Shown here in pieces: positions 10,789 through 22,198 of a stretch of 64,000 bases of DNA. Position numbers and translations under genes: made by a program. How positions within the stretch are numbered: the stretch's first letter is position 1; each line of letters starts with the position of its first letter. The notes under the pieces were generated by a model. That model worked only from the letters and a program-made list of their open reading frames with translations, was not told the origin of the DNA and did no database searches. This DNA is from Mycoplasma sp. Mirounga ES2805-ORL. Lineage in GTDB: Bacteria > Bacillota_I > Bacilli_A > Mycoplasmatales > Metamycoplasmataceae. The stretch spans positions 248,001 through 312,000 of the forward strand of contig NZ_CP070947.1 of assembly GCF_017084445.1 (NCBI RefSeq), read 5' to 3'.

Positions 10789-12969
10789 ATGAAAAGAATA
10801 GATCAAATTTTAGATAAATTAAATGATAAACAATTAGAGGCACTTAAATATTTTGATGGTCCTCTAAGAATTATTGCGGGAGCCGGGTCTGGTAAGACTA
10901 GAGTTTTAACACGTAAAATTGCTTATTTAGTTAGTGAATTGGGTATTTCGCCTTCTAAGATTCTAGCAACAACTTTTACTAACAAAGCTGCCAATGAAAT
11001 GACTGAACGTGTTAAACAATACACCGGTGAAGAAATTAATAAATTGCAAATTTGTACTTTTCACTCATTGTGTGCTAACATTCTTAGAAAAGAAGCTTTT
11101 CATTTAAACCTAAATAACGACTTTCAAATTTTAGATGAAAGTGACAAGAAGCAAGTAATAACATCTATATATAAAAATAATGGTTATGACGTTGAAGAGG
11201 TTAATTTTAAATACATAATCAGAGTATTTAGTAGAGCAAAAAATAACGACTTTACTACTGAAGAATTAATAGAAGAATTAAATAAAAGAGAACCAGCTAG
11301 CTTAAAATCAAACGCTTTTATTGGTAAACTTTTTGATGAATATAATCAATATCTAAAAGACAAAAAATGCTTAGATTTTGATGATTTGATTATTTTAACT
11401 AAAAAACTATTTACAGATTTTCCTGAAATTAGAAAAATATGAAGCAGTAAATTTTCATACATTTTAGTTGATGAATTTCAAGATACATCAAAACATCAAT
11501 ATGAAATAGTTAAGTTTCTAGCATCAGATAATGCCCAACTTACAATTGTTGGTGATCCAGATCAAACAATATATGGTTGAAGGGGGGCAGATGTTAATTT
11601 AATTCTAAATTTTGATAAAGACTTTAAAAATACAAAAACAATTATTTTAGACACAAACTACCGTTCAACCCCAACAATTCTTAATGCAGCTAATCAACTA
11701 ATTAAGCACAACAAAAAACGTTTTAACAAAGATTTAAAAACAATTAATCCAGATGGCGAACCAATTGAATATACTCATGCTTTTAGTGTAGAAGCAGAAG
11801 CTAGATGAGTTGTACAAAAAATTAATGAATTAAAAAAGAAAAAAATTCAATTAAAAAATATTGCCATCTTCTATCGTTCAAATCACTATTCACGTTCATT
11901 TGAACAAGAATTAATTAATGAAGGAATAAATCACAAAATATTTAATGGTTTAAAATTCTTTCAACGCAAGGAAGTTAAGGATGTTTTAGCATTTCTTAGA
12001 GTGATTTATGATGGAAGTGATATTGCTTTAACTAGAATTATTAATGTTCCTAATAGAGGGATAGGAGAAGTTTCTCTAAAGAAAATAACAGATGCTGCTA
12101 ATCAGAAAAAAATGTCTATTTACAAATATCTAATAGAAAACTTTATGTCTTTAGATATTAAGAAAAAAGCTAAAGAAAATTTAGTTCTTTTACTAAATCT
12201 AATCAATAAATATCGTAGAGCTTTAAAACAAAACGGAATTAGCTCTGTTTTAACACATTTTTTAAAAGAAATAAACTATTTAGAATATATTGATAGTGAC
12301 TTAACATTAAATAATTCTGGTAGAGAAAATATTGATGAATTACTAGAATCAATAAAGGAATGAGAAAAACAAAATCAAGGTAAGGGATTGAGAGAATATC
12401 TTGAAGAAATTAGTATTTTTTCAGCTGGTGATGAATTTGATAACTCAATAAATTACGTTTCGCTTATGACAGTTCATGCCGCTAAAGGTCTTGAATTTGA
12501 TAATGTTTTCTTAGTTGGAATGAACGAAAATGTGTTTCCACATATCAAAACCTTAGAAACTAGTGATGAAGAAATGCTTGAAGAAGAAAGACGTTTAGCT
12601 TATGTTGCTGTAACAAGAGCAAAAGATAGATTATTTGTAAGTAGCAGTCGCGGTTATCTTTTTAACACAAATACTCAAAAACAACCTTCAAGATTTTTAA
12701 GTGAAATGGGAATTGATTTAAATAAAACAATCTTGCATCATGACCCTATAGATTTATCAATTATTCAAGCAACAGATGAAAAAGAAATAAAATCAATAAA
12801 TAAACAAATAATAAGAGGAGACATTATTGCTCACACATTTTTTGGTGAAGGAACAGTTGTTGAAGTATCAAATGAAACAATTATTGTAAAATTTACTAAT
12901 AATAGAATTGAAACATTGGAAAAGAATCACCCTTCTATTAGACTATTAAGAAGTGAAAGTGAGAATTAG
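10789..12969 (+). CDS. pcrA: UvrD/PcrA-type superfamily 1 DNA helicase
   Basis: This 726-residue 3'-5' DNA helicase has Walker [10 protein letters not shown] near residue 30, motif Ia ([14 protein letters not shown]), motif II DEFQDTS near 227, motif [16 protein letters not shown], motif IV (RSTPTIL region) and motif V/VI near 560-610 ([18 protein letters not shown] and [13 protein letters not shown]). A C-terminal RNA-polymerase/KOW-like tail ([17 protein letters not shown]) is typical of PcrA. AAGGAG precedes the start by 7 bases. It acts in repair and in removing blocked replication or transcription complexes. It is followed after 2 bp by the next gene. UGA Trp codons include 11440 and 11578. 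Confidence 0.95.
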
Positions 12970-12971
12970 TA

Positions 12972-14597
12972 ATGAATTATTTTTATTTTAGTGTTCTAAT
13001 AGTGTCAACTATTATTTTAATAATTCTTTTGGCTATTTTTAGCAACAAGATGATAATAGCTAAAAAAGTTCATACAAAAGGATTTCAATATTTTAGAATT
13101 GATGTTGAAAAAAATACTATTGTCAAACTTAGCTCAAATGAATTTAGTAACGTTTTAAATATTGATCATAATACTTCATTTAGTAAAAATCACTACAATG
13201 ACTTAGACTCATTTATTAATTTCTTTGACGACAAGACATCGAAATTAATTGATGAATACTTAAAAAATGATAGAAGTAATAGAATTTTAAATATTTATGG
13301 ATATCTTTCAAAAAACAATGAAAAAAATAATCCATTTACTAAAACACTAAAAAAAATGAACATAGATATTAATAATTCATTAATAAATATTAAAATGTTT
13401 CCTTTAAAGTTGGAAGACAACAAGGTATTATGTTCTATTCAATATGAATTTAAGCGTAAGGATTTTAACCACCCTAATTTTAAATTAGTTTTAGGTGCAG
13501 ATAATTTCATAAGAAAACAAAAAGAATATGAATACTTTACGTCAGTTTTATTAGACATTAAAAAATCATTTTTTACTAAAAAAATAAATGATGAAGGAAT
13601 TTTAAGTATTTTGGAATTTTTAGAATTAATGGAATATGAAGGTTTTTTATATCAAAAAAACGGCATTTTGCAAATAGTTATTCCAAGAAAAAATATCAAA
13701 GATCTCATAAAACTTGAAAAATTATTGCTAACTAAAATTAAAAATATTCAAAAAAATAATATAAGTCATTTTGCATTCTCAAATATTTCTTTAATTTCGA
13801 ATAAAGCAATAAATTCAATTAAGGAATTAGATAAGTATAACGACAAATGCAAATATTTAATTTATAATAAAATTAACTATCCTAAAAACTCTAAATTTAA
13901 TGAATGAACGCTGGATAATAAAAACCATAGTGAAAGTTTTAATGATTTTCTTGAATTGACAAAGATGTTTGAAGATAAAAATGAATTTAAAGAATACATA
14001 AAGGAAACAGTCCATGTCAAGAACATAGATAGCAGAAAAAAAATAAATATTCAACTTCTTAAAAATAATATAACTGGGATATCAAATGAAAATTTAGAAT
14101 TTTTAAAAAATATTTATTTTTATGAAATAATCTATGCAAACAAGTGAAATCAATTTTTAATTGATAACATCGATTCAGAATCTACAGTCATTCTCAAATC
14201 TAATACTTATGATCTAATTAACAATAAATATGATTTGCCTAAATCCAATGTAAAATTAGTATTTCTATTAAACAATAAAGATATAGATTTTGACTTTGAT
14301 GTAATTCAAAAATTCAATAAGGAAAATCAAGACAAAAATATTGAAATAGGATTATATTTAGATAAAATTGATAACTCACTCGCTAGTCAAATTCACAAAT
14401 ACAAAATTAAATACTTAATTATAGGTGAAACGATAACTTCAAAAATCGAAATAGATACAGATTTATATTTAAATTTATATAACTTAATAAAATCAATAGA
14501 TAATACAAATATAGTTATCTATGAAAAGCTTAATTCAAAAATAAATAATTATTACCTAGAAAAATTACAAATTAAATATAAAATAGAAAAGATTTAA
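12972..14597 (+). CDS. Membrane-anchored protein resembling a degenerate GGDEF-EAL protein
   Basis: This 541-residue protein has one N-terminal membrane helix (residues 2-24). The middle (about 180-310) has the pattern of a GGDEF domain: a helix, then a hairpin where the GGDEF loop should be (LYQKNGILQIVIP near 225), then a long helix, a beta strand (FAFSNISLIS) and a terminal helix. Residues 330-541 are compatible with an EAL-type barrel, for example IEIGLYLDKIDNSLASQIHKYKIKYLIIG. All catalytic residues of either domain are missing, and mycoplasmas are not known to use c-di-GMP, so a binding or structural role is more likely. The domain match is my reading of patterns, not a search result. 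It lies 2 bp after pcrA. Confidence 0.6.
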
Positions 14598-14616
14598 TAA
14601 TCAAAAAGGGAGTATT

Positions 14617-15489
14617 ATGAAAAAAATAGGTTTTATAATTGATTCGTTTTCATGCGAAACAGAAAAAAGTGCAAAGGAAAAAGGTTTTGAATTCTTTTCA
14701 ATTGATGTTGAAATTGATGGAAAACTATATGAAGATGGTAGAGGTATAGACCGTACTAAAATGCTTGAAATGATTAGAGATGGAAAATCAATTAAGACAT
14801 CACTACCAAAATTAGGAATGATGGAAGAAACAATTAAAAGAATGACAAAGGAATATGATGAAGTTATTTATGTTGGAATAAGTACTGGCTTATCTTCATC
14901 AATGAGAATTGCCGCAACACTTGAATCAGCATATAAAAATTTTCATATTTTTGAAAACTCGCTAGCTGGAGATATGTACCTAGAAATAATTGAATTTATA
15001 AAAAATAAATTTGAGGAAGGTAAAACAATTTCTCAAATAATTGAAGAAACTAATAAAATTCAAGAGCAATCATTAATATTTATTCTTCCACAAAAAATCA
15101 ACTATTTAATTGAGGGTGGTAGGGCCACAGGTTTTAAAAAATTACTGTTAAAAACTTTTTCTAAATTAAGTGTACTTCCTTATGTTAAATTTTATGACAA
15201 TAAAGTAAGTAATGGTGGAATAGCTCGTTCTTCAAGTAAAGCTGCCACACAAATTGTTCATAAACTATTAAATCATGTTGAATTAAGTAGTGCAAGTGAA
15301 ATTAATGATAAATATGATGTGCATTTCATTTATGGTATTGATGAAGATTTTAATAATTCAGTCCGTTCAACATGTGAAAAATTAGGAATTAAATTTGCTT
15401 CTGAAAAACTTAATGCTAGTTCAATAGCAGTCCACACGGGACCAGAAGCTATTTCGTTATCAATAATGCCTAAAATTAATAAAAAATAA
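14617..15489 (+). CDS. DegV family fatty-acid-binding protein (FakB-like)
   Basis: This 290-residue protein presents fatty acids to the kinase FakA. It has the DegV start (IGFIIDSFSCET), the conserved ligand segment ISTGLSSSMRIA near residue 88 and the EGGRATGF/RSSSKA stretches in the second domain. FakA is encoded elsewhere in the window (45424-47052), next to plsX. The original TDSTCD-type motif at the start reads DSFSCE here. AAGGGAG precedes the ATG by 5 bases. It closes the asnS-to-degV run and is followed by an intrinsic terminator. Confidence 0.9.
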   Translation: MKKIGFIIDSFSCETEKSAKEKGFEFFSIDVEIDGKLYEDGRGIDRTKMLEMIRDGKSIKTSLPKLGMMEETIKRMTKEYDEVIYVGISTGLSSSMRIAATLESAYKNFHIFENSLAGDMYLEIIEFIKNKFEEGKTISQIIEETNKIQEQSLIFILPQKINYLIEGGRATGFKKLLLKTFSKLSVLPYVKFYDNKVSNGGIARSSSKAATQIVHKLLNHVELSSASEINDKYDVHFIYGIDEDFNNSVRSTCEKLGIKFASEKLNASSIAVHTGPEAISLSIMPKINKK

Positions 15490-15502
15490 AATTTAGATTA
15501 AT

Positions 15503-15531
15503 AAAAAAATGGAGCTATTCCATTTTTTTTA
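15503..15531. terminator. Bidirectional terminator between degV and the unknown minus-strand gene
   Basis: AAAAATGGA-gcta-TTCCATTTTT is followed by further T's on the plus strand and preceded by A's on the left, so it can serve both converging genes. Confidence 0.75.
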
Positions 15532-16020
15532 AACTTCTGAAGTTTTACTAACCTTTCTTAAATTTTTTTTAATAATAACGAGTTTAGGCATATCATCAGA
15601 ATTATTTAATTTTTCAGTAATTCTATTGACAACCTCAATTTGATTTTTAATTCCAATATACGATAATTTACTAATTTCATGGTCATCATTCACTATTTTT
15701 CTTTTTAAGTCATGATAATTCATTTTAAATATATTGCTTAAATCAATAAACTTGGCAATATCAACTTTTTGAGTTTCACCATTTTCATTAATTCCATCTT
15801 TTACATCTATTTCAATAATATCATTAGAATTAATTCTCATAGAATCTAATTCTTTAAAACATGAAACAAAGAAAACGTCATCGTCATCTTCTGCTATTAG
15901 CATCATTACGTTAGATTTTAATGTATCTCCTTTAATCTTGTTAACGAACTCTGTTGCTAAATAAATAGGTTTTAACACTGGTATAGGAAAATTTTTGTTA
16001 TTTTTTTGTTCATTTTTCAT
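15529..16020 (-). CDS. Hypothetical cytosolic protein
   Basis: This 163-residue protein is not recognised. It is polar, without signal peptide or membrane segment. A central part has an extended strand-rich pattern (VMMLIAEDDDDVFFVSCFKEL, IIEIDVKDG), and the end is basic (KKNLRKVSK). It contains no UGA codon. The ATG at 16020 lacks a clear Shine-Dalgarno. It stands alone between two terminators, pointing toward degV and downstream of tsf. Codon use and composition look like the neighbours, so it is probably an ordinary lineage gene of unknown role. Confidence 0.65.
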   Translation of the reverse strand: MKNEQKNNKNFPIPVLKPIYLATEFVNKIKGDTLKSNVMMLIAEDDDDVFFVSCFKELDSMRINSNDIIEIDVKDGINENGETQKVDIAKFIDLSNIFKMNYHDLKRKIVNDDHEISKLSYIGIKNQIEVVNRITEKLNNSDDMPKLVIIKKNLRKVSKTSEV

Positions 16021-16165
16021 ACATTATTATTGTAAAAATAAGATACCCATATAAAATACTGTATTTTCCTCTTTATTAAAATGTTGAAAAATTAAATAAA
16101 GTGTGTTTTTTAATAAAAAAAACTATTAAATATTTGTTTTTATAAAAATACAAATTTAAAAAATG

Positions 16166-16190
16166 TTAATAAAAACATGCCGAAGCACGT
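16166..16190 (-). terminator. Terminator of the rpsB-tsf operon
   Basis: On the minus strand ACGTGC-TTCG-GCATGT forms a 6-bp hairpin with a UUCG loop and one G-U pair, followed by TTTTTATT, 27 bp past the tsf stop. Confidence 0.75.
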
Positions 16191-16216
16191 TCCTATATTA
16201 TTTTAAATTAAATAAC

Positions 16217-17095
16217 TTATTTTTTCATTTGCTCTGCTACTTCACTTGCAAAGTCAGATTGTTTTTTCTCTAGACCTTCACCAACTGTGTAACGAATTGC
16301 AGAAACTAGTTTATTGTTTGCATTGGCTAGATATTTTTTGATTGTTAATGATTCTTCCATCATAAACGCTTGTTTTTCTAAAACAATTTCACCTAACTTT
16401 TTATCTAACGATCCTTGTAAAATCATTTGTTGAACTTTTTCAGGTTTTTTATCAAAATTGTCAGGTTTTGAAAATTCAGATTTAAATTGTTCTACTTTAG
16501 AAGTTGGAACTTCTTTAACAAATGTAAATTCTGGTTTCATAGCAGCAGCGTGCATAGCAACATTTCTAGCTGATTCTTCATGTGAACCTTCAACAGTAAC
16601 AATAGCTGCTATTTGACCATTAACATGAACAAATTTTCCTAAAACTTCGCCCTTATTAGCTGTTACTCTCTCAAAACGGCGAAGTGATATTTTTTCACCA
16701 ATTTGAGCTGTTGAGTTTGAGATTAAATCATTAAGAGTTTCGTTATTAACTTTTACTTGTAATGCATCGTCAACATTTTTAGCGTTTGAGTCTAAAATAA
16801 TTTTTGCAATTTCATCAACTAATAATTTAAATTTTTCATTTCTTGCAACAAAGTCTGTTTCACAGTTAACTTCCACTAATACAGCATTTTTGTCATTACT
16901 TGCTATTGTTACTAAACCTTCAGCACTAACTCTCCCTGCTTTTTTAGCAGCTTTAATTTTTCCGTTACTTTTTAATCAAGTAATTGATTTTTCTACATTC
17001 CATTCATTTGCCTCAAGCGCTTTTTTAACATCTATCATACCAGCATTGGTACGATCTCTTAATTCTTTAATTAATTCCATTTTATTAACAGACAT
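16217..17095 (-). CDS. tsf: Elongation factor Ts
   Basis: This 292-residue protein exchanges GDP on EF-Tu. An N-terminal UBA-like domain (ELIKELRNRTNAGMIDVKKAL) and the hallmark ETDFVARNEKF near residue 80 identify it, followed by the two-part core with the signature IAAIVTVEG and VAMHAAAM. Length is normal for EF-Ts. AGAGGAG lies 5 bases before the ATG. It follows rpsB by 65 bp, the usual bacterial pair. Confidence 0.96.
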
Positions 17096-17160
17096 AAATT
17101 CTCCTCTATTTCGTTTTGTATTTTTTGATAACTATTGTTAACTATATTTAAATCTTATTA

Positions 17161-18144
17161 CTATTCGCTTTTTGGTTCATCTTCATTAGATGAATATTTT
17201 CTAACAAAATCTTTTCTATTATTGCTAAATCTTTTGTTTTGCGAGTAGTCTCTTCTAAATTTTAAGTTTTCTGGTTTTTCAAATTGTGGAAAGACAATAT
17301 CTTCAACATCTTTATAAGCATATTTAGCTTTGCCACCTCTACCAACTGCAATGGCATCTGCTAAAACTGTAATAATTAAATTAATACTTTTAGCTGAATC
17401 GTCATTAGCAGGAATACCAAAGTCTACTAAATCGGGGTTGGCATTTGAGTCTAAAATACCAATAACTTTAACACCTTTTTTACGTGCTTCTTTAACAGCG
17501 ATTTCATCATCGTTAGGATCTGCAACAATCATGAAGTTTGGTGTCCCTTTCATGTTTCTGATACCTTCTAAATTGTTGTGTAATTTATCAAGTTCTTTTT
17601 GAAACATTAATCCTTCTTTTTTGGTATAACCATCAAAGTTATTTTCTGCTTTTTGTTCTAATTCAGACATGTATTTAACACGTTTAAAAATTGTTTGTGA
17701 ATTAGTTAATGTACCACCAAGTCATCTTTCTGATACATAATAACTATTTGTTCTAATGGCATTTTCTTTAATAGAATCTTTAGCTTGTTTTTTTGTACCA
17801 ACAAAAATAAATGAAAGTCTTGGATTTTTTGATACATATTTCAATAATAAATTGTATGCATATTCTAATCTTTGTAATGTTACATTCGAGTTAATAATGT
17901 GAATTCCTTTTTTAGTTTGAGGAAATAAAAATTCCTTCATTTTAGGGTTTCACATACTTTTTTTGTGGCCAAAATATGCTCCTGCTTCTAAAATCTTATC
18001 TTTTGGAATAATAGCTTTTTTATCATCTTTTTTTGCGGCTTCAGCTGATGCGTCTTTAGCTTCAACAGATTTTGAAGTTTTTCTAGAAGTTTGTTCATTT
18101 TGATCTAAAGCGACTTCTTTTCTTTCTTTTGTTTCTTGTGTCAT
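17161..18144 (-). CDS. rpsB: Ribosomal protein S2
   Basis: This 327-residue small-subunit protein shows S2 motifs: [18 protein letters not shown] near residue 50, [21 protein letters not shown], and the [15 protein letters not shown] segment. It has a charged N-terminal extension of about 45 residues (rich in Lys, Glu, Ala and Ser) before the usual start of S2, and a Lys/Arg/Asn-rich tail of about 40 residues. The start is set by AAAGGAAAA before ATG at 18144; a more distal ATG exists but has no ribosome site. The extensions could be lineage features of mycoplasma ribosomes. It begins the rpsB-tsf operon. Confidence 0.95.
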
Positions 18145-18400
18145 AAATTTTCCTTTTAGTTTGTTTTTCGTCCTATTATTTCTAACATTTAGCACTTTTT
18201 CTCAAAGCACACCCAAATGAATTCATAATAGTGTTTTATATTGAATTTAAAATTCATTTTTTATTTTATCAAAAATTGTTATTTTCCATACAAATTTTTC
18301 AAGTGAAAATGTGACTGGCAAGTTTAGTTAAAAAACAAACAATTTAAATAAAAAATATGGAACAAATTGTCACAAAAGGAATATTTTTTTTATCTTATAT

Positions 18401-18461
18401 TTAACACTTTTGAACCGTTTCATATAATGAAACTATGTAATGTCAAGGAATTTCATTACAT
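18401..18461 (+). promoter_or_regulatory. Promoter of the repeat lipoprotein with two overlapping palindromes
   Basis: TTAACA (18401-18406) and TATAAT (18423-18428), 16 bp apart, form a good promoter. A perfect 7-bp inverted repeat GTTTCAT-ata-ATGAAAC (18417-18433) covers the -10 box, and an 8-bp one, ATGTAATG/CATTACAT (18435-18442 with 18454-18461), follows at the start site. GGAGG follows at 18473. The pair looks like operators, or the second like a 5' hairpin. The remainder of 18145-18400 holds the divergent rpsB promoter region. Confidence 0.6.
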
Positions 18462-18489
18462 GATAAGTATTTGGAGGAAAAAATCAAAA

Positions 18490-21400
18490 ATGAAAAAATC
18501 AAAAATTGTATTATTGTTAGGTAGTTTATCATCAGTTGTCGCTACCCCAGCACTTGCAATAAGCTGTGGTAATAATGATGAAAAAGAAACTAAAAAAATA
18601 GAAGAAGATTTATTAAATCAAGTAAAAATTGATATAAAAAATAAAAAAACAAAAACCATTAAAGAAGTAACTGAAGCAGATATAGTTTCGTCAGGCATTC
18701 CTGATGGCTATAAATTCAAGTTTATTGGAATGATTGAGGATGGTAATGACAATCAAACACTAAACATATCATTTAAATTAGAAAAAATTGACAATGGAAG
18801 TTTAACAAAAATTAAAACTATAAAAATTGTAGGATTCAAAAAAGAAAAACCAGGAATTGATGAAGAAGAACTTCTTAGCCAAGTAAAAATTGATGTTGAA
18901 AATAAAAATACAAAAATGGCTAAAGATATCAAAACAAAAGATGATTTAACTATTAGCAACTTGCCTAATGGATATGAGTTTAGTCTTATCGCCATTAATG
19001 TTAAAACAGCAACAACAATCGAAGTAGAATTTAAACTTAAAAAAACTGAAAACGGAAGTATCACTTCTAATAGTAAAACTATCAAAATTGAAGGTTTTAA
19101 AGAATCTCAATTTTCGGAAATATTCAATAATTTATCTGTTGAATATGATTTAACTAAAGTTGGCAATGATTTATCTACAATATTGCCTTCGCAAATAAAA
19201 CTAGAAGATCTTTTATTAAAAAAGAACACACAAGAATTTAATTTAGAAACCGGAATAACCAAAGAATTTCAAATAGTAAAGGAAAAAACAAGTGATTGAA
19301 CAGGTAAAGCAACTATTAAATTAACCTTAAAACAAGGTTCAGAATTTGAATCTAGAGAATTTGAACTAATTGGTTTTAAGAAAATGGAAATGAATGTTGA
19401 AAAGTATTTAAATAAAATTAATGTTAACTTAATTGATTCTAATCTTAAAAATCAAACCGCAAATTCAATTGAAGAAGATCAAATTAAGGTTGAAGGATTA
19501 TCAAATCAAGAACTTCAATTATTTGATTTAGAAAAAACATTAGTTGCTAAAGATGAAGAATTAACAGTTACTGTTAAATTAACTGATAAAGTCACTGGAG
19601 AAAATAAAACGTCATCTAAAGAATATAAAATTTCAGGATTTGCTATAGACTGAGAAATGATTCAAAACAGTATTTCATTAGACTATGAAAATAAAACAAA
19701 TACAACTGCTTATGACTTAGATATTGAAAAAGTTAAAGTTAAATACAATGATAGTGAATTACCAACTACTATCACAGTGAAAACGAAGGAATTTAAAACC
19801 GAAAAAAATAGTCTTTCAGACAGTAGTCTAATTGAAGGAACCAGAACTATTAATATTGTTTTAACAAAAAATGGTCAAGATAGTCAAATATTTGAAGTTC
19901 AATTAACAGGTTGTTTAAGAACAGCTAAAGTAATAATTGATCAAGTTGAATCAATTAAAAAATACTACTTAGTTCAATCTCCTAGTTCTAAAGAAGAACT
20001 TTCTAAACTTCAAGATGGAGACGAATTAAAATTTGATTACAAAGATGGGCAAATTAAAACTAATTCTAATGTTACTGTGTTTAAAATAGATGTTAAACCA
20101 AGTAGTAATACAAAACTATTTTCTAAATTAGACAAAAGCGGAGCTAATAAGGTAACTCTTATTAAGACAAGTGATAATAAATATGGAATTAAATTCTATC
20201 TAGGATACCATAATTGAGATTATATTATTGCTAGTCAAACACTTACAACTATTAAACCAACTGAGTTCACAATAGTAACAAAAGAAAAATTAACAGAAAT
20301 AGCCGAAAACATTAAAACTAAATTTGACTATAAAGAAAAAGATAAAGTGTCAGTAGTAAACGCTATGAAAGACCAAATAACTTTGCCAAACATAGCTGAT
20401 CAAGGCACAAATTTGAGCATTAATGTTTTAGAAATTATAAAAGACGCATCTAAAAACTTATTGTCAGTAAAATACCAAGTTGTAGCTAAAGTTAATGAAG
20501 AAGATATTCTTTCAGATGAAAAAATCGCTGAAATTAGTGGCTTTAAACAAACAACTTTAGATTCAGAATTTGAAGGTCTAAGTGTTGAATTTAACGGAGA
20601 CAAAACATCAAAATTAGCTTCTGAAGCGAGAAACACAGATTTTATATTTAAAAAGAATGGTGAAAACCACAATATTGATACTTCAATTACAACTTCAATT
20701 GAAATTACTTCGGATAAAGTAGATGATTGAAAAGGCACTTTAGAACTTAAGATTACTTTAACTAAGGGATCTGAAAATGAATTTAGAATATTTGTAGTAA
20801 AAGATTTTAAAAAGAAAGAATTTAACATTGAGTCATATAAATCTAAAATTAATATAAACCTTGTTGATCAATCATCGCTAACTAAAAACGCATCTAAAAT
20901 TAATGAAAATGACTTATCTATAGGTCTTTCCGAAGAAGAAGCAAAGTTATTTACAATTACAAAAACACTAAAAGCAGACGATGTTAATGGCACATTAGAA
21001 GTAATAGTTAAATTAGTGGATAACGTTACCGGAAATAACAATGAGGCAATAATTACAAAAACAATAGAAGGTTTCGTGACGGATGAAGCTGCTAAATATG
21101 CAAACCCGGAATTGTATAGAGCATCTAAGACCGGAACTGTTTTTGACACAAGCAAACTTACAAAAGAACAAGCATTATTAATAAAAGATTACGTTAAAAA
21201 TTACAGTATTCTTAGACTAAATAATAATGAAAATAAAGTTAGATATAATCAAGGTGATAAAAAGAAATATGTAGTTGAAGGCATAACAACAACTATTGCT
21301 AAAGTTGGTTCACATGGTTCAGGTACTTCAACAACAATTACTCTTCCAAAAAATAAAAATACAGAAATAAGTAATCGTAAAGGAATACAAGTTGTAATTA

Positions 21401-21498
21401 GAAATAACGTCTTATATTTTGAATGAGTTTGTGTTCTTAAAGGGAATAAAGAAGGAGGTAGCGAAATTTTCAGCCAAAAGATATTTGATTTTTCATAA
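18490..21498 (+). CDS. Large surface lipoprotein built of Lipoprotein_17-like repeats
   Basis: This 1002-residue lipoprotein starts with a signal peptide ending ATPALAISCG (Cys near residue 24). The rest consists of about eight units of 85-100 residues, each ending in a version of the strand pattern ...IxGFK, like the lipoprotein-associated domain (Lipoprotein_17) of mycoplasmas. Units 3-4 (from about 19110) and 7-8 (from about 20550) are close relatives: LSVEYDLT and LSVEFNGD lie 482 codons apart, indicating a duplicated two-unit block. A different region around 19920-20230 breaks the repeat series. At least four UGA Trp codons. ATG at 18490 has GGAGG about 13 bases upstream. Probably an adhesin or antigen; the ligand is unknown. 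Confidence 0.85.
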
Positions 21499-21543
21499 TC
21501 ACTTATGAAAAAACCAAATAAATCAAAAAAGATATTAATAAAA

Positions 21544-21577
21544 AAGAAAACTGGCTAAAAACTAGTTTTCTTTTTTA
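21544..21577. terminator. Bidirectional terminator
   Basis: AGAAAACT(GG)-ctaaaa-(A)AGTTTTCT with a T run on the right and A run on the left ends the large lipoprotein gene and overlaps the last codons of the opposing small lipoprotein gene. Confidence 0.75.
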
Positions 21578-21975
21578 TTTAATTTTTCAATTAATTCATT
21601 CCAAAATTCTTTTTTAATAATATCCTTATTTGTTATCACTTGATTTGTATTTATTTTTTCAAGTCACGATCTATATATCTTTATAAAAGAATTAATTAAT
21701 TTGGTAGCAAGCTCATATGCTTTATCTCTATTTTCCTTTGGTGTATTCACACTTATATGATTAATTCATAGTTTAAAACCATCAAAACTTTCTCTAAAGT
21801 CTTTAAATTTATCTTCCTTCAAATCCGTTGCATCAATTTTATTAATGTAATCTTGCGCCGAATGTAATTCCTCTTTAAACAATTCTTTGCTATTTGAAAC
21901 ACATTTTGAAGCAATAACAACAGAACTTAATGATGAAATCATCAGTGAAGATCTTAAAAAATACCTATAATTCAT
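21562..21975 (-). CDS. Small lipoprotein
   Basis: This 137-residue protein has a signal peptide and lipobox SVVIASKC (Cys near residue 25), followed by an all-helical charged body (for example SAQDYINKIDATDLKEDKFKDF and IIKKEFWNELIEKLNKKEN). Three UGA Trp codons. The start ATG at 21975 lacks a Shine-Dalgarno. It converges on the repeat lipoprotein and ends inside its terminator. Function unknown; a surface protein of the mycoplasma type. Confidence 0.65.
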
Positions 21976-22198
21976 TCATTTATTATAAAATAATGAAATT
22001 TTTATTTCACAAAAATTATTAATTTAATATCTTTATTGTGATACTAATACATAATCGCGTAAAATGTGATTGCGTGCTATATATTTAAAAATATATAAAT
22101 ACATTAATTTTATAACCTAGTTAAGTATTGAGTATCAAAGATTTTATGCATAAAAAGCACGTTAAATTATTAATTTAATAGGTATCAAAAGGAAAAAT

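Noticed and set aside
11440-11442. Frameshift or nonsense in pcrA and many other genes
   Set aside because: All such interruptions are UGA codons in otherwise continuous frames with conserved Trp positions; the organism reads UGA as Trp.
22079-22098. Palindrome TATATATTT/AAATATATA upstream of the binding lipoprotein
   Set aside because: Made only of A and T in a region of about 80% AT; expected by chance.
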